DNA of 64,000 nt from Sphingobacterium griseoflavum (GTDB lineage Bacteria > Bacteroidota > Bacteroidia > Sphingobacteriales > Sphingobacteriaceae): positions 241,406 through 305,405 of the forward strand of contig NZ_BNAF01000006.1 in assembly GCF_014653155.1 (NCBI RefSeq), in the 5' to 3' direction. Position 1 is the first letter of the stretch. The number at the start of each line of letters is the position of its first letter. The position numbers and the translations under genes are program-made. The notes beneath the pieces are model-generated. The model saw only the letters and a program-made list of their open reading frames with translations, was not told where the DNA came from and did no database searches. Shown here piece by piece: positions 61,755 to 64,000 of the stretch.

Positions 61755-62903
61755 ATGGCGAAGAGAGATTATTATGATGTATTAGGCGTTGCGAAATCTG
61801 CCGACGCTGCCGAAATAAAGTCGGCGTATCGCAAATTAGCCATTAAATTCCACCCGGACAAAAACCCGGATGACAAAGAGGCGGAAGAGAAGTTTAAGGA
61901 AGCCGCAGAAGCTTACGAGATATTGAGCAATCCAGAAAAACGGCAGCGCTACGACCAATTTGGCCACAGTGGCAATGCTGCCTCGGGATTTGGAGGTGGC
62001 GGCATGAATATGGACGATATATTTAGCCAATTTGGAGACATCTTTGGAGGTGGAAGCCCTTTCGAAAGCTTTTTTGGTGGTGGCAGCCGTAGCGGTGGTG
62101 GACGACGCGTGCAACGAGGATCGAACCTCCGTATCAAGGTGAAGTTAACCCTAGAAGAAATTGCGAAAGGAGTTGAAAAAAAGGTTAAAGTTAATAAACA
62201 GGTTCACTGCCATACCTGTGGTGGCACGGGCGCCAAAGATAAATCGTCTTACCATACCTGTAATACATGTGGAGGATCAGGCTCAGTACGTCGCGTAACC
62301 AACACGATATTGGGACAGATGCAAACCACAAGCACATGTCCTACCTGTAATGGAGAAGGTGTAGAGATTACTTCGAAATGTACAGCCTGTAAAGGTGAAG
62401 GGCTGGAAAGAGGTGAAGAAACGATCTCCATCAATATTCCCGCCGGCGTTAGCGAAGGTATGCAGCTGTCGATGAGTGGTAAAGGCAACGCCGCACCACG
62501 GGGAGGTGTACCGGGAGACTTGATCATCCTTATTGAAGAAGTACCGCACGAACACTTGAAGCGTGACGGCATCAATATCATTTACGATTTGTATATTAAC
62601 TTTGCAGATGCTGCTCTAGGTACAAGTGTAGAAATCCCCACAATTGATGGGAAGGCAAAAATTAAAATTGATCCCGGCACGCAAGGCGGAAAAATACTCC
62701 GTTTAAAAGGTAAAGGTGTGCCCGAGGTCAACTCCTATCACAAGGGCGACCAGCTTGTGTATGTAAACGTATGGACGCCGAAAGCTGTTTCTCCAGAAGA
62801 ACGCTCCCTATTGGAAAAGCTCAAAGGTTCAGTTAATTTCAAACCCCAACCCGGTAAGAGCGAAAAGTCGTTCTTCGAACGGATAAAAGAATATTTCGAG
62901 TAA
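61755..62903 (+). CDS. dnaJ: DnaJ (Hsp40) co-chaperone
   Basis: The 382-residue protein has a J domain with the HPD motif (FHPDKNPDD), a glycine/phenylalanine-rich stretch from about residue 73, and four zinc-binding repeats ([41 protein letters not shown]). It activates DnaK ATPase. It begins four bases after grpE and is followed by an intrinsic terminator. Confidence 0.98.
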   Translation: MAKRDYYDVLGVAKSADAAEIKSAYRKLAIKFHPDKNPDDKEAEEKFKEAAEAYEILSNPEKRQRYDQFGHSGNAASGFGGGGMNMDDIFSQFGDIFGGGSPFESFFGGGSRSGGGRRVQRGSNLRIKVKLTLEEIAKGVEKKVKVNKQVHCHTCGGTGAKDKSSYHTCNTCGGSGSVRRVTNTILGQMQTTSTCPTCNGEGVEITSKCTACKGEGLERGEETISINIPAGVSEGMQLSMSGKGNAAPRGGVPGDLIILIEEVPHEHLKRDGINIIYDLYINFADAALGTSVEIPTIDGKAKIKIDPGTQGGKILRLKGKGVPEVNSYHKGDQLVYVNVWTPKAVSPEERSLLEKLKGSVNFKPQPGKSEKSFFERIKEYFE

Positions 62904-62922
62904 ATATTGATATTTTGTATAG

Positions 62923-62957
62923 GAAGGCCCAATCTAATTTGGGCCTTTGTTTTTTTA
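62923..62957 (+). terminator. Intrinsic terminator after dnaJ
   Basis: AAGGCCCAA (62924-62932) pairs with TTGGGCCTT (62939-62947), followed by TGTTTTTTT. Confidence 0.9.
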
Positions 62958-63325
62958 TATACTTTTTCATTATACAGTGCACCGAACAATATAGTTGTGG
63001 GCTGAGAGCTGCCAACTTTACATACTTATCGAAGTTATGTCATGACTTCATCTTTGGTCTGCCAAATACTGACAATATCGCGCCCTCCTTTCTTTTGACC
63101 TGTATAGCTCACGCATTCAGATCGTTATATCATTTCTCGATCTCCGACTTCTACGCTCGCCAAACCACCACTGAAATTTATTTTTCCTATTGCATTTGAA
63201 ATTCAAGTAGTTGCATAAACAAACAATATAATGACAAACAATAAATCATGCTGGCACAAACATTGAATAATCTGAACATATACGACAAATAGTCAATAAA
63301 TAATAACAAATTAGATTCAAGTAAC
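62958..63325. other. Spacer upstream of the outer-membrane protein gene
   Basis: No complete gene is seen. On the minus strand 63035-63123 reads TGQKKGGRDIVSIWQTKDEV with a TAA, which looks like a C-terminal coding remnant of about 29 residues, but it is too short to identify. The right half is very A+T-rich and is likely the promoter region of the porin-like gene. Confidence 0.35.
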
Positions 63326-63910
63326 ATGAAAAAATTATTCTTAACACTGACCGCAGTTACAGCATTCACATTTGCTACACATGCCCAAACCGAAAAAGGT
63401 AAATTTCTTTTAGGCGGGCAAGTAGGTTTTGAGACAGCTAAGGTGAAAGACACCGATCTGAAACAAAACGCTTTTTCCATCAATCCGACCGTCGGTTATT
63501 TTGTTAGCGACAATTGGGCTGTAGGTACAGGTGTGGGTTACAATTGGGCAAAGTCTGAGCAAGCTACGCTTACTTCAGAAACAAACGCTTTTCAAGTAGC
63601 TCCATTTGTGAGAAATTATATCGGTGAGGGTCAATTTAAATTCTTTTCTCAATTATCTGTTCCTATGCAATGGGGTAAAAACACGACAGAAGGAGCTGCA
63701 GTAGAAACAGAGTCCAAGTTCGAAAAATACGGTGTTGAATTGGCTCCAGGTTTTGCTTTCTTCCCGACAAGCAAAGTAGGTATTGAGCTGAAGGTACGCG
63801 GTTTATACTTCGATTCTTATAAAGATAAAGCTGCTGACAGAACCACGAATACTTTTGGTTTAGATGCGAATTCGCTGGCACCTACCCTAGGTGTACAGTT
63901 CTACTTTTAA
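63326..63910 (+). CDS. Outer-membrane beta-barrel protein (porin-like, OmpW/OMP_b-brl type)
   Basis: The 194-residue protein has a signal peptide (LTLTAVTAFTFATHAQ), alternating hydrophobic strands such as WAVGTGVGYNWAKS, and a C-terminal aromatic residue in LGVQFYF, the usual BAM recognition end. It is most likely an 8-stranded small outer-membrane barrel. No specific partner is visible. An intrinsic terminator follows. Confidence 0.82.
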   Translation: MKKLFLTLTAVTAFTFATHAQTEKGKFLLGGQVGFETAKVKDTDLKQNAFSINPTVGYFVSDNWAVGTGVGYNWAKSEQATLTSETNAFQVAPFVRNYIGEGQFKFFSQLSVPMQWGKNTTEGAAVETESKFEKYGVELAPGFAFFPTSKVGIELKVRGLYFDSYKDKAADRTTNTFGLDANSLAPTLGVQFYF

Positions 63911-63935
63911 TAATTTACCGAAAAGAAGTATGAGG

Positions 63936-63969
63936 CCGTCTCATAAGTAATTATGGGACGGTTTTTTTT
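63936..63969 (+). terminator. Intrinsic terminator after the porin-like gene
   Basis: CCGTCTCATAA (63936-63946) pairs with TTATGGGACGG (63951-63961) followed by eight T. The stem is nearly the same as the ferredoxin terminator at 58553-58590. Confidence 0.92.
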
Positions 63970-64000
63970 ACTTGTTTACCTCGCGCTATTTTCTATCTTA

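Overview
The window looks like chromosomal DNA of a Bacteroidota bacterium, most likely Sphingobacteriaceae (Sphingobacterium, Pedobacter or Parapedobacter type). The reasons are SusC/SusD outer-membrane pairs with glycoside hydrolases, TAnnTTTG-type promoter -7 elements, the near absence of Shine-Dalgarno sequences except in front of rpsU, and the Bacteroidota form of many housekeeping genes. The genus is inferred, not proven. No tRNA, complete rRNA operon, CRISPR array, complete insertion sequence or prophage was seen.

Layout. 1-7.7 kb: a glycan-use locus with a 5'-truncated SusC receptor, a SusD lipoprotein and a secreted GH2 enzyme preceded by a LacI-type palindrome. 7.9-11.2 kb (minus strand): a previously uncalled 37-residue protein and a three-gene glycosyltransferase operon. 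11.7-23.1 kb: a TspO-like membrane protein, then a run of stress and redox genes (aldehyde dehydrogenase, hydrophilic small protein, clade II catalase KatE, zinc alcohol dehydrogenase, two short-chain dehydrogenases, a DUF3072 protein, an FAD enzyme and a half-size EamA transporter). 23.5-28.5 kb: cold-shock protein, truncated sigma-like protein, S41-type peptidase, rpsU with a very strong Shine-Dalgarno, an MHS-type transporter and a two-domain sulfurtransferase.

28.5-38.5 kb is the most coherent system. A Pst-type ABC transporter (substrate-binding lipoprotein, two permeases, ATPase; no phoU) is divergent from a complete sulfate-to-sulfide operon: sulfite reductase with a HEPN-like tail, SUMT, Met8/CysG-type siroheme synthase, APS reductase, CysD and CysN. 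The operon has no recognisable sulfate transporter, so the Pst-like system may import sulfate or a related oxyanion.

38.6-45.5 kb: a ParDE-type toxin-antitoxin pair, an alcohol dehydrogenase, a Sir2 deacylase, an ATP-cone/Mrr-like nuclease fusion and a sigma-54 response regulator. 45.6-51.6 kb: RNase P RNA, an operon argS - Gfo/Idh/MocA oxidoreductase - HI0933-like flavoprotein, and arginine decarboxylase. 51.7-57.2 kb: a second glycan locus with a GH29 fucosidase, a GH20 hexosaminidase remnant and a GH2 enzyme with several LacI-like palindromes, followed by a dicarboxylate symporter.

57.4-58.6 kb is a decayed intergenic region with a frameshifted gene fragment, a 42-bp imperfect tandem repeat array and a 10-bp GATC repeat. 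58.6-64 kb: ferredoxin, acyl-CoA reductase, an FtsE-like ATPase, grpE-dnaJ and an outer-membrane beta-barrel protein. Several other intergenic regions also carry short gene remnants, so gene decay is a recurring theme.
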